Assembly (NCBI RefSeq): GCF_001907695.1
Contig: NZ_KV880637.1
Location: forward strand, 124,001 to 188,000
Source: Thalassospira sp. TSL5-1
GTDB taxonomy: Bacteria > Pseudomonadota > Alphaproteobacteria > Rhodospirillales > Thalassospiraceae
DNA: 64,000 nucleotides
Direction: 5' to 3'
The position numbers and the translations under genes are program-made. Of the stretch, positions 36,933 through 45,601 are shown piece by piece. The notes below the pieces were generated by a model. The model saw nothing but the letters and a program-made list of their open reading frames with translations. It was not told where the DNA came from and ran no database searches. Numbering within the stretch: the stretch's first letter is position 1; each line of letters begins with the position of its first letter.

Positions 36933-39002
36933 TTAATTTGCCGGATTGGCAACGTCGTCATTGGCAAGAATTTTCAGGCCGAAGGTTTCTGCCAGAACCG
37001 GGGGAGCAGGCGGAACCGGGCTGTTCATCAGGTCCGCAAACGGAACCGGTTTTTCCGGAGTCAGCGTGATTTTCAGGTGCTGCGGTTTGGCAAGCCAGTT
37101 TGCCAGTTGCTGTAGCGATGTTCCCAATTGCCCGGTTGTGCCAAACTGTTGTTGCATCTGCATGATGCTCATGCCGGCAGTTAGCTGCAACTGATCGGAC
37201 GGAATACCGGTTTTAAGCGCAATCAGCCGTAAAATGGAGGGAACCAGATTATCGCCATAAATTTCAAGCGAGGCTGATTTCAGTTGCCCATGTTCGCCAA
37301 ATACAAAAGGCAGTTGTCGTTCGGCGCGCATTACCGGAATGGATTGCAGCTGATCAACAACTTCCGGGGTTAAACCGCTTAAGGTCAGCGAGAATTTAAT
37401 GGTGCCAAAGTCCCGTACGGTAAGTTCATCAACGGCATATTGGAAATCACCGCTTTCTGCAGACCATTTTTGATGGGCATCCATATCCAGCGTGATCTGG
37501 GAAAACTTCTTAAGGCCCAGTGCGTCCAACAACAGAGGGTCGTTTGCAAACTCGTCCGGGATATCAATGCTGACCCCGCCGACATGGCCGGTTTGGGCGC
37601 GGGCAACGTCTCTGCCGCCTTCGATGACAGGACCAACATCACCGATTGCACCGCCAAATTCATCGATGGTCAGGTGAAAGTCCTGAACCCCGGAAACGCC
37701 CACTTCCAAACCGGAAAACACATAGGTCGAGAAATAGGGAACGCTGAAGGGGAAACCCATTTCGCCCAATGTGCGGGTTTCCAGCAAGGCAAGCTGTTCG
37801 GCCTCGTCTGCCACGGGTGTGATATATTCCAGGGTCGAGGCGATGCTTTCAAGGTTGACGTCGCGCAATGTCAGATTGTCGAGGCCAAGCTTGGTGGTAA
37901 TGCCGGAATCGCTGCCATGTATGGAAAAGCCGCGCGAGGCAACCTCGCTGATCATCTGATCGCCAAGATTTTGAATGGAAAAATGATCCCAGCGAATTTC
38001 GGCTTCCGGGCTGGAATAAACCTGGTCTGAAAGTTCCAGCTTGCCAATTTTAACGGTTTCAAAGGCTGTCAGCCAGCGGCCAAAATCGAATGGCTCGCCG
38101 GGCATGGGAATTTGCTCGGGGTCAATCGCCTGGTCAAAATCATTGACTTCAATGCGGCCAATTTCAAAGGCACCCCGATCTTCAGGCAGGTGGACCTTGA
38201 GGCCGTTGACACTGGCCTTTTTAAAGGATTGATTGTCCAGGCCATCAATCAGGACACCGGCTGCCGTCAGCTTTGAATGATCGGGCAGGGACATGGCAAG
38301 ATCGGCCAGAGCCATATGCTCGCAGGATTCAGCCGAATTCCAGTTAAACTCTGCGGTATCTGCCTGTTGAAGCAGCGTCATTGGCCCGGCGCAGTTAGCA
38401 AAAATGCTTTGTGCAACACTGGCTTTGCCAAATTCAGACCCGGCGTCATAGCTCCAGGCACCCGTGGTAATGCCACCAATATGGTCAAAGGCAATATCTT
38501 CGATATGGATATCGGCGATGTTGCTGTTTTGCCCAAGGAAAGTGTGTTTCAGGCCGGGGCTTTTGATGTCACCGGCGGAAAATGTTTCGGGAAGCCAGCT
38601 TGATGTATCGGCCGAAACATCGGCAAGCTCCGCCTTATCAAAACTGATAACGCGACCGTTACTCTCGATCCGGGCATTTGCAAGCTGCATTTTGGCAGCC
38701 AGCGCATCACCAAGGGGGTTAACACCATAAACGGCGAGCCAGTCGATGCCGGAAATATCAACGTTACCTGCCTGGTAAACGGTGCCATCCATGCTGATGA
38801 TTTTCACGTCATCTGCCGACATGGTGCCCTTGAACAGCGACATGTGGAAATTGGAAAATTCACCGCGAATTTGGGATTGCGGGTCGGTCAGGGCGCTTCG
38901 CAGGTTTTTTTCGGTGTAAATGGGGGCCATATAATGCAGCCCGACACCAATGGCAGCGACGATTACGACACTGCCAATAATGAATTTTGCGGTTTTTGCC
39001 AT
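36933..39002 (-). CDS. Large membrane-anchored periplasmic protein of unknown function
   Basis: 689 residues starting with a hydrophobic anchor (FIIGSVVIVAAIGVGLHYMA, residues about 7-26), so most of the protein should lie in the periplasm. Repeated beta-rich blocks with endings like ISGIDWLAVYGVN and GIRINK-like patterns recall AsmA/DUF945-type proteins, but I cannot assign it firmly. The C-terminal part is rich in Gln, Met and Pro. It has a private terminator, and the sequence upstream of 39,002 is AT-rich. It is one of the genes standing between leuB and asd. The function is not known. Confidence 0.8.
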   Translation of the reverse strand: MAKTAKFIIGSVVIVAAIGVGLHYMAPIYTEKNLRSALTDPQSQIRGEFSNFHMSLFKGTMSADDVKIISMDGTVYQAGNVDISGIDWLAVYGVNPLGDALAAKMQLANARIESNGRVISFDKAELADVSADTSSWLPETFSAGDIKSPGLKHTFLGQNSNIADIHIEDIAFDHIGGITTGAWSYDAGSEFGKASVAQSIFANCAGPMTLLQQADTAEFNWNSAESCEHMALADLAMSLPDHSKLTAAGVLIDGLDNQSFKKASVNGLKVHLPEDRGAFEIGRIEVNDFDQAIDPEQIPMPGEPFDFGRWLTAFETVKIGKLELSDQVYSSPEAEIRWDHFSIQNLGDQMISEVASRGFSIHGSDSGITTKLGLDNLTLRDVNLESIASTLEYITPVADEAEQLALLETRTLGEMGFPFSVPYFSTYVFSGLEVGVSGVQDFHLTIDEFGGAIGDVGPVIEGGRDVARAQTGHVGGVSIDIPDEFANDPLLLDALGLKKFSQITLDMDAHQKWSAESGDFQYAVDELTVRDFGTIKFSLTLSGLTPEVVDQLQSIPVMRAERQLPFVFGEHGQLKSASLEIYGDNLVPSILRLIALKTGIPSDQLQLTAGMSIMQMQQQFGTTGQLGTSLQQLANWLAKPQHLKITLTPEKPVPFADLMNSPVPPAPPVLAETFGLKILANDDVANPAN

Positions 39003-39121
39003 CAGTTCACGCGGTCCTAGCCATTTTGTAACATGTTTTTTGCCACTATATCACGTCATGCGTGCATTGCATGATCCGATTGCGGTTTTGTGTGCTTCTT
39101 TTTTGTGTCATGCGATTGAAA

Positions 39122-39160
39122 TAAAATAAAAAGGCCGGGATTTTGCCAATCCCAGCCTTT
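39122..39160 (-). terminator. Terminator of leuB
   Basis: On the minus strand AAGGCTGGGATT pairs with AATCCCGGCCTT (one mismatch) around a 5-base loop, followed by TTTATTTTATT. It begins 25 bases past the leuB stop and ends the leu operon. Confidence 0.9.
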
Positions 39161-39184
39161 GGTATCTAATCGGTCGTTAGACGA

Positions 39185-40288
39185 TCAAACCAGTTTGTTC
39201 AGCTCGTTGATAACGGCTTCGCCCATAACGGTGGTCGAAACCTTTGCCATGCCCGGCTGCATGATGTCTGCGGTGCGCAGTCCACCCTTCAGAACGTTCT
39301 GAACGGCGGTTTCGATCATGGTGGCGTCTTCGCCCATATCGAAGGAATAACGCAGCATCATTGCAAAGGACAGCAGGGTTGCCAGCGGGTTTGCAAGATC
39401 CTGACCGGCGATATCCGGGGCGGAACCGTGTACCGGCTCGTAAAGGGCTTTGCGTGCGCCGGTTTCATCGGCGGCACCCAGCGACGCGGACGGCAGCATA
39501 CCAAGGGAGCCGGTCAGCATGGCGGCACAATCGGACAGGATGTCGCCAAACATGTTGGTGGTAACCATCACGTCAAACTGTTTCGGGTTACGAACCAGCT
39601 GCATGGATGCGTTATCGACATACATGTGGCTGACTTCGACTTCCGGGAAGTCCTTGGCAACGCGTTCAACAACTTCGCGCCACAGAACGGTGGATTCCAG
39701 AACGTTGGCTTTATCAACCGAGCACAGGCGCTTGTCGCGCTTCATTGCCATGTCAAAGGCAACGCGGGCAATGCGTTCGACTTCGGGTTCGGAATAAACC
39801 AGGGTGTTGAAACCAAAACGTACGCCATCGCGTTCTTCAACGCCGCGCGGCTGGCCGAAATAGATGCCGCCGGTCAGTTCACGCAGGATCATGATATCCA
39901 GACCCTTGACCACATCTTCCTTCAGGGTCGATGCGCCAACAAGGGCGTCAAATACCAGGGCCGGGCGCAGGTTGGCAAACAGACCCATTTCCTTGCGGAT
40001 TTTCAAAAGGCCACGTTCCGGTTTGATATCGAACGGAAGGTTATCCCATTTCGGACCCCCAACTGCCCCCAGCAGAACCGCATCGGCTGCCATGGCGTCG
40101 GCCAGGGTTTCATCGGTCAGCGGGTTGTTGTGGGCATCGATCGAGGCCCCACCAATAAGACCTTCAGTAACGTCAAAATTGATGTCACGCTTTTTTGCCA
40201 TCCAGTCCATGACACGCTGGACCTGGCGCATAACTTCGGGGCCAATGCCGTCGCCCGGCAACATCAGGACTTTTTTGGTAATCGTCAT
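39185..40288 (-). CDS. leuB: 3-Isopropylmalate dehydrogenase
   Basis: Oxidatively decarboxylates 3-isopropylmalate in leucine synthesis. The 367-residue protein has the N-terminal [14 protein letters not shown], the substrate-loop arginines near RPALVFDAL and [15 protein letters not shown], and the nucleotide-binding [18 protein letters not shown]. It follows leuD after 93 bases and ends at a strong terminator. Confidence 0.97.
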   Translation of the reverse strand: MTITKKVLMLPGDGIGPEVMRQVQRVMDWMAKKRDINFDVTEGLIGGASIDAHNNPLTDETLADAMAADAVLLGAVGGPKWDNLPFDIKPERGLLKIRKEMGLFANLRPALVFDALVGASTLKEDVVKGLDIMILRELTGGIYFGQPRGVEERDGVRFGFNTLVYSEPEVERIARVAFDMAMKRDKRLCSVDKANVLESTVLWREVVERVAKDFPEVEVSHMYVDNASMQLVRNPKQFDVMVTTNMFGDILSDCAAMLTGSLGMLPSASLGAADETGARKALYEPVHGSAPDIAGQDLANPLATLLSFAMMLRYSFDMGEDATMIETAVQNVLKGGLRTADIMQPGMAKVSTTVMGEAVINELNKLV

Positions 40289-40381
40289 TTTCTAACCTTC
40301 GCAAAGATAGTGCGGCGCGCAGGCGCGCCAGATATGCGGGAAATCGAAAAAAGGCGGCGCATATTGACGCCGCCCGAATTT

Positions 40382-40993
40382 TTACAGCGACAGCCAGGGC
40401 TGGGACGCCGCGCGCTGGGCTTCAAACGTGGCAATGTCGTCAGCCTGCTGTAAGGTCAGGCCGATGTCATCAAGGCCATTAAGCAGGCAATGCTTGCGGA
40501 ACGGTTCAACATCAAATTTGATGCAACCGCCATCCGGGCCGGTGATTTCCTGTTTTTCCAGGTCAATCGTGACGGTGGCATTGGCACCGCGTTCGGCATC
40601 GGCCATCAGCTTGTCCACATCTTCCTGCGGCAATTTGATCGGCAAAATGCCGTTCTTAAAGCAGTTATTATAGAAGATGTCGGCAAAGCTCGGTGCGATA
40701 ATGCAGCGAATGCCAAAATCCAGCAGCGACCACGGCGCATGTTCGCGCGAGGAACCACAGCCAAAGTTGGCCCCGGTGACGAGGATTTTGGCATTGCGAT
40801 AGGCCGCCTGGTTCAAAACGAAATCAGGAATTTCATTTCCATTGTCGTCATAACGCATTTCATCAAACAGGTTTTTACCCAGACCCGAACGTTTAATGGT
40901 CTTGAGGAACTGTTTGGGGATGATCATGTCGGTATCGACATTGAGCATCGGCAACGGTGCGGCCACACCGGTTAAAGTGTCGAACTTTTCCAT
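40382..40993 (-). CDS. leuD: 3-Isopropylmalate dehydratase small subunit
   Basis: The swivelling small subunit of isopropylmalate isomerase, 203 residues. Seen: [32 protein letters not shown] and [20 protein letters not shown], all hallmarks of LeuD. The ATG at 40993 has AAGGGA about 8 bases upstream. It pairs with LeuC; in this genome a 62-codon gene lies between the two. Confidence 0.97.
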   Translation of the reverse strand: MEKFDTLTGVAAPLPMLNVDTDMIIPKQFLKTIKRSGLGKNLFDEMRYDDNGNEIPDFVLNQAAYRNAKILVTGANFGCGSSREHAPWSLLDFGIRCIIAPSFADIFYNNCFKNGILPIKLPQEDVDKLMADAERGANATVTIDLEKQEITGPDGGCIKFDVEPFRKHCLLNGLDDIGLTLQQADDIATFEAQRAASQPWLSL

Positions 40994-40997
40994 TGTC

Positions 40998-41186
40998 TTA
41001 TCCCTTGTTTTCGGCATCCCACACCAGACCGAGGGCTTCGATCAGGTCTTCGGTGGCGTCGATGTCATTGGCAACGAAATCGGGGAGGTTGATCCCGGTG
41101 AGCTGGGGCAGAAGGGTTTCAAGAACCATTGCCCGGCCAAACCGCGAGATACCTTCGTCCCGAATGATAAAGCTTTGTGCAGACAT
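40998..41186 (-). CDS. Small uncharacterized protein between leuC and leuD
   Basis: 62 residues ([20 protein letters not shown] ...), 9 bases after leuC and 4 bases before leuD. The tight spacing and the use of the whole gap support a real gene. The composition is ordinary soluble protein with an acidic middle ([16 protein letters not shown]) and no signal or membrane segment. I recognise no domain. Position suggests a role linked to the isomerase or simple co-expression; both are guesses. Confidence 0.75.
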   Translation of the reverse strand: MSAQSFIIRDEGISRFGRAMVLETLLPQLTGINLPDFVANDIDATEDLIEALGLVWDAENKG

Positions 41187-41195
41187 TATGGGGCC

Positions 41196-42608
41196 TTACA
41201 CGATTTCAAGTTTGCGAACATCGGCCAGATGGCCGGTGACAGCGGCGGCAACAGCCATCGCCGGGCTCATCAGGTGTGTTCTGCCACCCCGGCCCTGACG
41301 TCCTTCAAAGTTCCGGTTCGAGGTCGATGCACAACGCTCGCCCGGCTCCAGACGGTCCGGGTTCATCGCCAGGCACATCGAGCAACCCGGTTCACGCCAT
41401 TCAAAACCGGCTTCGATAAAGATCTGGTCCAGACCTTCGGCTTCGGCCTGTTCCTTAACCAGGCCAGAGCCCGGAACCACCATCGCATTAACATGGTCTG
41501 CAACCTTGCGACCCTTGGCAATAACGGCGGCAGCGCGCAAATCTTCGATGCGGCCATTGGTGCACGAACCGATAAAGACGCGGTCAACCTTGACCTCTTC
41601 CAGCGGGGTGCCGGCAACCAGACCCATATATTCAAGTGACCGGGCAATGGCTTTTTTCTTGCCAGGATCGGTGACATCGTCGGGGCCGGGAACAACGGCA
41701 CTGATCGGTGCGACGTCTTCCGGGCTCGTACCCCAGGTTACTTGCGGGATGATGTCATTGGCATCCAGTTCGACAACCTTGTCGTAATGTGCCCCTTCAT
41801 CCGATGGCAGGGTCTTCCAATATTCAACAGCCTGTTCAAAGGCTGCACCCTTGGGTGCCATCGGGCGGCCTTTGATATATTCAAAGGTTTTTTCGTCCGG
41901 TGCGATCAGACCGGCGCGTGCGCCCCCTTCGATCGACATGTTACAGACGGTCATGCGGCCTTCCATCGACAGCGACCGAATGGCCGAACCGGCATATTCG
42001 ATCACATAACCGGTGCCGCCTGCCGTGCCGATACGGCCGATAATGGCAAGGGTGATATCCTTTGCGGTCACACCCGGATGCAGGTCGCCTTCAACCTTGA
42101 CCAGCATGTTTTTGGCCGGTTTTTGAACCAGCGTCTGGGTTGCCAGAACATGTTCAACTTCGGAGGTGCCAATACCAAATGCCAGTGCGCCAAAGGCACC
42201 GTGGGTGGAGGTGTGCGAATCGCCACAAACCATCGTCACACCGGGCAGGGTAAAGCCTTCTTCGGGGCCAACAATGTGAACAATGCCCTGACGCAGGTCA
42301 TTCATCGGGAAATAATGAATGCCGGTATCACGCGCGTTCTGGTCAAGGGTTTCAACCTGGATACGGCTGTCTTCTTCCTTGATGCCTTCCGAACGGTCGG
42401 TGGTCGGCACGTTATGGTCGGGAACGGCCAGTGTCAGTTCCGGGTGACGTACCTTGCGACCGGCATTGCGCAGGCCTTCAAAAGCCTGCGGGCTGGTAAC
42501 CTCGTGAACGAGATGGCGGTCGATGTAAATAAGGCAGGTACCATCTTCCTGCGTGTTAATCACATGGCTTGCCCAAATTTTGTCAAAAAGGGTTTTCGGG
42601 TTTCCCAT
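41196..42608 (-). CDS. leuC: 3-Isopropylmalate dehydratase large subunit
   Basis: The aconitase-like large subunit of isopropylmalate isomerase, 470 residues. Cluster cysteines are in [13 protein letters not shown] and [32 protein letters not shown] is the family signature. AGGAGG lies 6 bases upstream of the ATG at 42608, which rules out the longer in-frame reading upstream. The leader of more than 300 bases contains a terminator-like hairpin, which may control the operon. Confidence 0.97.
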   Translation of the reverse strand: MGNPKTLFDKIWASHVINTQEDGTCLIYIDRHLVHEVTSPQAFEGLRNAGRKVRHPELTLAVPDHNVPTTDRSEGIKEEDSRIQVETLDQNARDTGIHYFPMNDLRQGIVHIVGPEEGFTLPGVTMVCGDSHTSTHGAFGALAFGIGTSEVEHVLATQTLVQKPAKNMLVKVEGDLHPGVTAKDITLAIIGRIGTAGGTGYVIEYAGSAIRSLSMEGRMTVCNMSIEGGARAGLIAPDEKTFEYIKGRPMAPKGAAFEQAVEYWKTLPSDEGAHYDKVVELDANDIIPQVTWGTSPEDVAPISAVVPGPDDVTDPGKKKAIARSLEYMGLVAGTPLEEVKVDRVFIGSCTNGRIEDLRAAAVIAKGRKVADHVNAMVVPGSGLVKEQAEAEGLDQIFIEAGFEWREPGCSMCLAMNPDRLEPGERCASTSNRNFEGRQGRGGRTHLMSPAMAVAAAVTGHLADVRKLEIV

Positions 42609-43150
42609 TTCGACCTCCTCTCTTATCGAACCTGTATGCGGGATGCAAAACGTGTCGCTCGGGCTGGCGCAAAGAATGATATCGGGGCCTGCCATTCATC
42701 AATGAATGATGGCGGGATAGGTCTGGCGCGAACTGAAACCGCCATGTCCCCCGACGCAGCTTTTCACTGCGAAATATTATTATTCAGAAACACCTGCCCG
42801 GGGCTGTTTTTGCCGCGGGACTGTTTTTATACACCGCACTTTTTAAAGCGCAAGCGTCGCTACGGGTGTTTTTTTGAACGACTGCGTCTTTAAATAGAGC
42901 GTCCGAAAAATCGGCACTTATAAAGTGCCAAACCGGCCTGTTTCCCGAGCTTTTAAAATTCATCAGGAATATCTGATATAGAATAAAGTGATGGGTAAGG
43001 CCTAACAATTCTGCCATTATGTGGAAATACGCAGAAAAACGGCGATTCGCTATAATGCAACTTTAAGACGTAAATCGTGTTTGCAAGTCGCGACGTTTGG
43101 GGGCGGCGCGGGTGAGGTGCCGAGGGCAGGGAAGCAGGCAGGAAGGAGGC
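42609..43150 (-). promoter_or_regulatory. Long leuC leader with terminator-like hairpin
   Basis: No standard gene. On the minus strand a short frame starts at 43,017 with MAELLGLTHHFILYQIF (77 codons to 42,784), rich in Leu and Ile near its start. Downstream, GGCACTT-TAT-AAGTGCC (42,913-42,929) is a perfect stem followed by GATTTTTC, a plausible attenuator. TGCATTATAG near 43,050-43,061 could be a promoter -10 region. Together this could be a leucine-responsive leader, though the peptide is long for that. Confidence 0.45.
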
Positions 43151-43191
43151 ATTATAAAATAAAACGGGCCCATCCGAAGAGGGGCCCGTTT
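43151..43191 (-). terminator. Terminator of rplS
   Basis: On the minus strand AAACGGGCCC pairs with GGGCCCGTTT around a 10-base loop and is followed by TATTTTATAAT. It ends the ribosomal operon before the leu leader. Confidence 0.9.
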
Positions 43192-43225
43192 CGTATTTAT
43201 GCAATCCGGTTGCCCGGAGGCAAAC

Positions 43226-43630
43226 TTATTTCTTGCGTTCGGCAGCGGTGAGCTTGCCTTTGTGACCGGTGGTCTGTTCGGCGATACGAGCCGATTTACC
43301 GGTACGACCACGCAGGTAGTACAGTTTTGCGCGGCGAACGTCGCCACGACGAACGACTTCGATTTTGTCAATCGCCGGGGAGTAGTTCTGGAAAATACGC
43401 TCTACACCTTCACCCGAAGCGATTTTACGCAGGGTGAAAGAAGAGTTGAGGCCGCGGTTTTTACGGGCGATGCAAACGCCTTCAAACTGCTGGATACGCT
43501 CGCGCGTGCCTTCAACAACTTTCAGGTGAACACGAACGGTATCGCCAGCGTCGAATTCCGGCACGGCGCGCTTTTCGGAGATTTTATCAAGCTGATCTTT
43601 TTCGATCTGCTGGATGATTGCATTGGTCAT
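43226..43630 (-). CDS. rplS: 50S ribosomal protein L19
   Basis: 134 residues. The conserved [22 protein letters not shown] and [20 protein letters not shown] identify L19, which sits at the subunit interface. The start overlaps the trmD stop by 4 bases (ATGA). It is last in the rpsP-rimM-trmD-rplS operon, and the tail extends about 15 residues past the E. coli length. Confidence 0.98.
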   Translation of the reverse strand: MTNAIIQQIEKDQLDKISEKRAVPEFDAGDTVRVHLKVVEGTRERIQQFEGVCIARKNRGLNSSFTLRKIASGEGVERIFQNYSPAIDKIEVVRRGDVRRAKLYYLRGRTGKSARIAEQTTGHKGKLTAAERKK

Positions 43631-44349
43631 GATTTAACCCTCTTTGCTGGGCCCGTGGCAACATACTGATCCCAAAGGTCAGGACGCCGTTCACGAGTGA
43701 TTTCTTCTGCCTGGTCAAGCCGCCAGGCCTGTATCTTGGCATGATGCCCGGAGAGTAGAATTTCCGGCACGTCACGCCCGTTCCAATTGGCCGGGCGCGT
43801 GTAATGCGGATATTCCAGCAACCCGGTTTCAAAGCTTTCCTCATCGACGGAAGCAGCGGTATTCACCACCCCTTCGATCAGGCGTATGCACGATTCAATC
43901 AGGACCATGGCCGGCAATTCGCCGCCCATAAGGATGTAATCGCCAATGCTGATTTCCTCGACCTGATGTTCATCCAGTACGCGTTGGTCGATACCTTCGT
44001 ATCGGCCGCATAACAGCATCACACCTGGTCCCGCTGCCAGTTCGCGGCACCGTTTCTGGTTCAGCATTTTTCCCCGCGGGCTGAGATAAATCAGCGGTAA
44101 TTCCGGTGCCGAAGCACGAAGTTCACGCAGGGCGGCATCGACGATATCCGGGCGCATGACCATACCGGCCCCACCCCCGAAAGGATTATCGTCGACCGTG
44201 CGGTGGCGGTCCGTCGCATGGTCGCGAATGTCTTTGATATCCAGCGACCAGATCCCGTTTTCCAATGCCTTGCCAGCCAAAGCCTGGCCGATGGCACCGG
44301 GAAACATTTCCGGGAACAGGGTTGCGACCTTGGCCTGCCACACGGGCAT
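43627..44349 (-). CDS. trmD: tRNA (guanine-37-N1)-methyltransferase
   Basis: Methylates G37 of tRNAs to prevent frameshifting. The 240-residue protein has the trefoil-knot SAM site [13 protein letters not shown] and [16 protein letters not shown], plus [21 protein letters not shown] and the C-terminal RP.W region. The start is 3 bases after rimM. Essential housekeeping gene in the usual operon position. Confidence 0.98.
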   Translation of the reverse strand: MPVWQAKVATLFPEMFPGAIGQALAGKALENGIWSLDIKDIRDHATDRHRTVDDNPFGGGAGMVMRPDIVDAALRELRASAPELPLIYLSPRGKMLNQKRCRELAAGPGVMLLCGRYEGIDQRVLDEHQVEEISIGDYILMGGELPAMVLIESCIRLIEGVVNTAASVDEESFETGLLEYPHYTRPANWNGRDVPEILLSGHHAKIQAWRLDQAEEITRERRPDLWDQYVATGPAKRVKS

Positions 44350-44352
44350 CCT

Positions 44353-45027
44353 TCAGGCCTCCTTTCCGCTGCCGGTCGCGGTTTCCGCGCCTGCCGCATC
44401 TGCGGTCACGGCTTCGGAGTCACGGTCGGCCTGGGTATTGTTACGCGATTTGGACGCGCGACGCGGGCGATTGCCCGGTCCGTCTTCTTCGTGTAACAGC
44501 CCCTCGGGCGGATTAACCACCAGCTTGCGTTCCGACAAAATCACATCGGGCACAACTGCGCGGGTAAACGGCAACACAACGACTTTTCCCCGGCTTTCTT
44601 CGAGGGCGATTTCGATAACATCGCCCGCCCCAAAATCGGCCACGCCGCGGACAGTGCCAAAAACCGATCCATTCACATGGATTGCTTTAAGGCCCACCAG
44701 ATCGGCAAGATAGAATTCGTCCTCGGTTTCCGTGTCCGGCAGGGCCGTCCGTGGAATATGAAGCCGGGTTCCGCGCAGTCGCTCGGCACCGTCACGATCG
44801 TTCACACCTTCGATCTTTGCGATCAACTGGTCACGAACATGGCCAACGGGCGACAGTTTGAATTTCTGTTTCCCTTTGGCATCGAATAACGGGCCATAGC
44901 CAACCAGATTATCCGGATCGACGGTATAGCTTTTGACGCGCACGGCACCACGAACCCCGTGTGGGGCCGTGATCATGCCGATGCAGACAAAATCCACGTC
45001 GTTTTTGGATTTACGGTTCTCAGCCAT
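44353..45027 (-). CDS. rimM: 16S rRNA maturation factor RimM
   Basis: Assists assembly of the 30S head through binding of ribosomal protein S19. At 224 residues it has the N-terminal barrel (ICIGMITAPHGVRGAVRVKS) and the PRC-barrel (EFYLADLVGLKAI ... VNPPEGLL). About 40 C-terminal residues are polar and of low complexity (DSEAVTADAAGAETATGSGK), longer than usual; they look disordered. Confidence 0.95.
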   Translation of the reverse strand: MAENRKSKNDVDFVCIGMITAPHGVRGAVRVKSYTVDPDNLVGYGPLFDAKGKQKFKLSPVGHVRDQLIAKIEGVNDRDGAERLRGTRLHIPRTALPDTETEDEFYLADLVGLKAIHVNGSVFGTVRGVADFGAGDVIEIALEESRGKVVVLPFTRAVVPDVILSERKLVVNPPEGLLHEEDGPGNRPRRASKSRNNTQADRDSEAVTADAAGAETATGSGKEA

Positions 45028-45075
45028 GTCAGTTCACAATTACCTGGTATCTGATCAGATCGTACGATCAGCCAA

Positions 45076-45459
45076 TTATTCGCTGGCAGATTCAGCTTCG
45101 GCAGCAGCTTCGGCCGCAGCAGCAGCTTTTTCAGCCTTTTCACGAAGACGTTCCTGGGCTTTCGCCTTCGGAGCAGACTTCTTGGGCTGTTCGGTCGGTT
45201 TGAAGGCATCGGCCAGACCGGCTTTACCCAGGAAACGGGCAACACGCTCGGTCGGCTGGGCGCCAACGCCGAGCCAGTATTTAATGCGCTCTTCTTTGAA
45301 GGTAACGCGGTTTTCAGCTTCTTTCGGGAGCATCGGATCATAGGTGCCGACTTTCTCGATGAAGCTGCCATCACGCGGAGCGCGGGCGTCAGCAACTACG
45401 ATACGGTAGTACGGACGTTTCTTTGCACCGCCACGGGAGAGACGAATCTTGACAGCCAT
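45076..45459 (-). CDS. rpsP: 30S ribosomal protein S16
   Basis: 127 residues beginning [20 protein letters not shown], the S16 signature. E. coli S16 is about 82 residues; here an extra Lys/Ala/Glu-rich tail ([18 protein letters not shown]) is added, as in many alphaproteobacteria. It is the first gene after ffh, from which it is separated by a row of four small hairpins. Confidence 0.97.
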   Translation of the reverse strand: MAVKIRLSRGGAKKRPYYRIVVADARAPRDGSFIEKVGTYDPMLPKEAENRVTFKEERIKYWLGVGAQPTERVARFLGKAGLADAFKPTEQPKKSAPKAKAQERLREKAEKAAAAAEAAAEAESASE

Positions 45460-45504
45460 TCGGATAAGTTCCTTTCAGCTCGGGTTTAGTAGTCTTTAAA
45501 GTAC

Positions 45505-45591
45505 GGCCTCTTGCGAGACCAATTTGATCCGGTTCGACAGAACCATAAATTCCGGTTCCTGCGAGACCGCATGATGTGGTTCTTGCGAACC
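45505..45591. repeat. Array of four regularly spaced small hairpins between ffh and rpsP
   Basis: Four short inverted repeats follow one another: 45,505-45,520 (GGCCTC-TTGC-GAGACC, one mismatch), 45,531-45,544 (GGTTC-GACA-GAACC), 45,554-45,568 (GGTTC-CTGC-GAGACC, one bulge) and 45,578-45,591 (GGTTC-TTGC-GAACC). Centres are about 24 bases apart. Loops are four bases, TTGC/CTGC in three of them. They fill the gap between the ffh stop and rpsP and have no U-tract, so they are not ordinary terminators. Confidence 0.75.
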
Positions 45592-45601
45592 GGGGGCCTG
45601 G

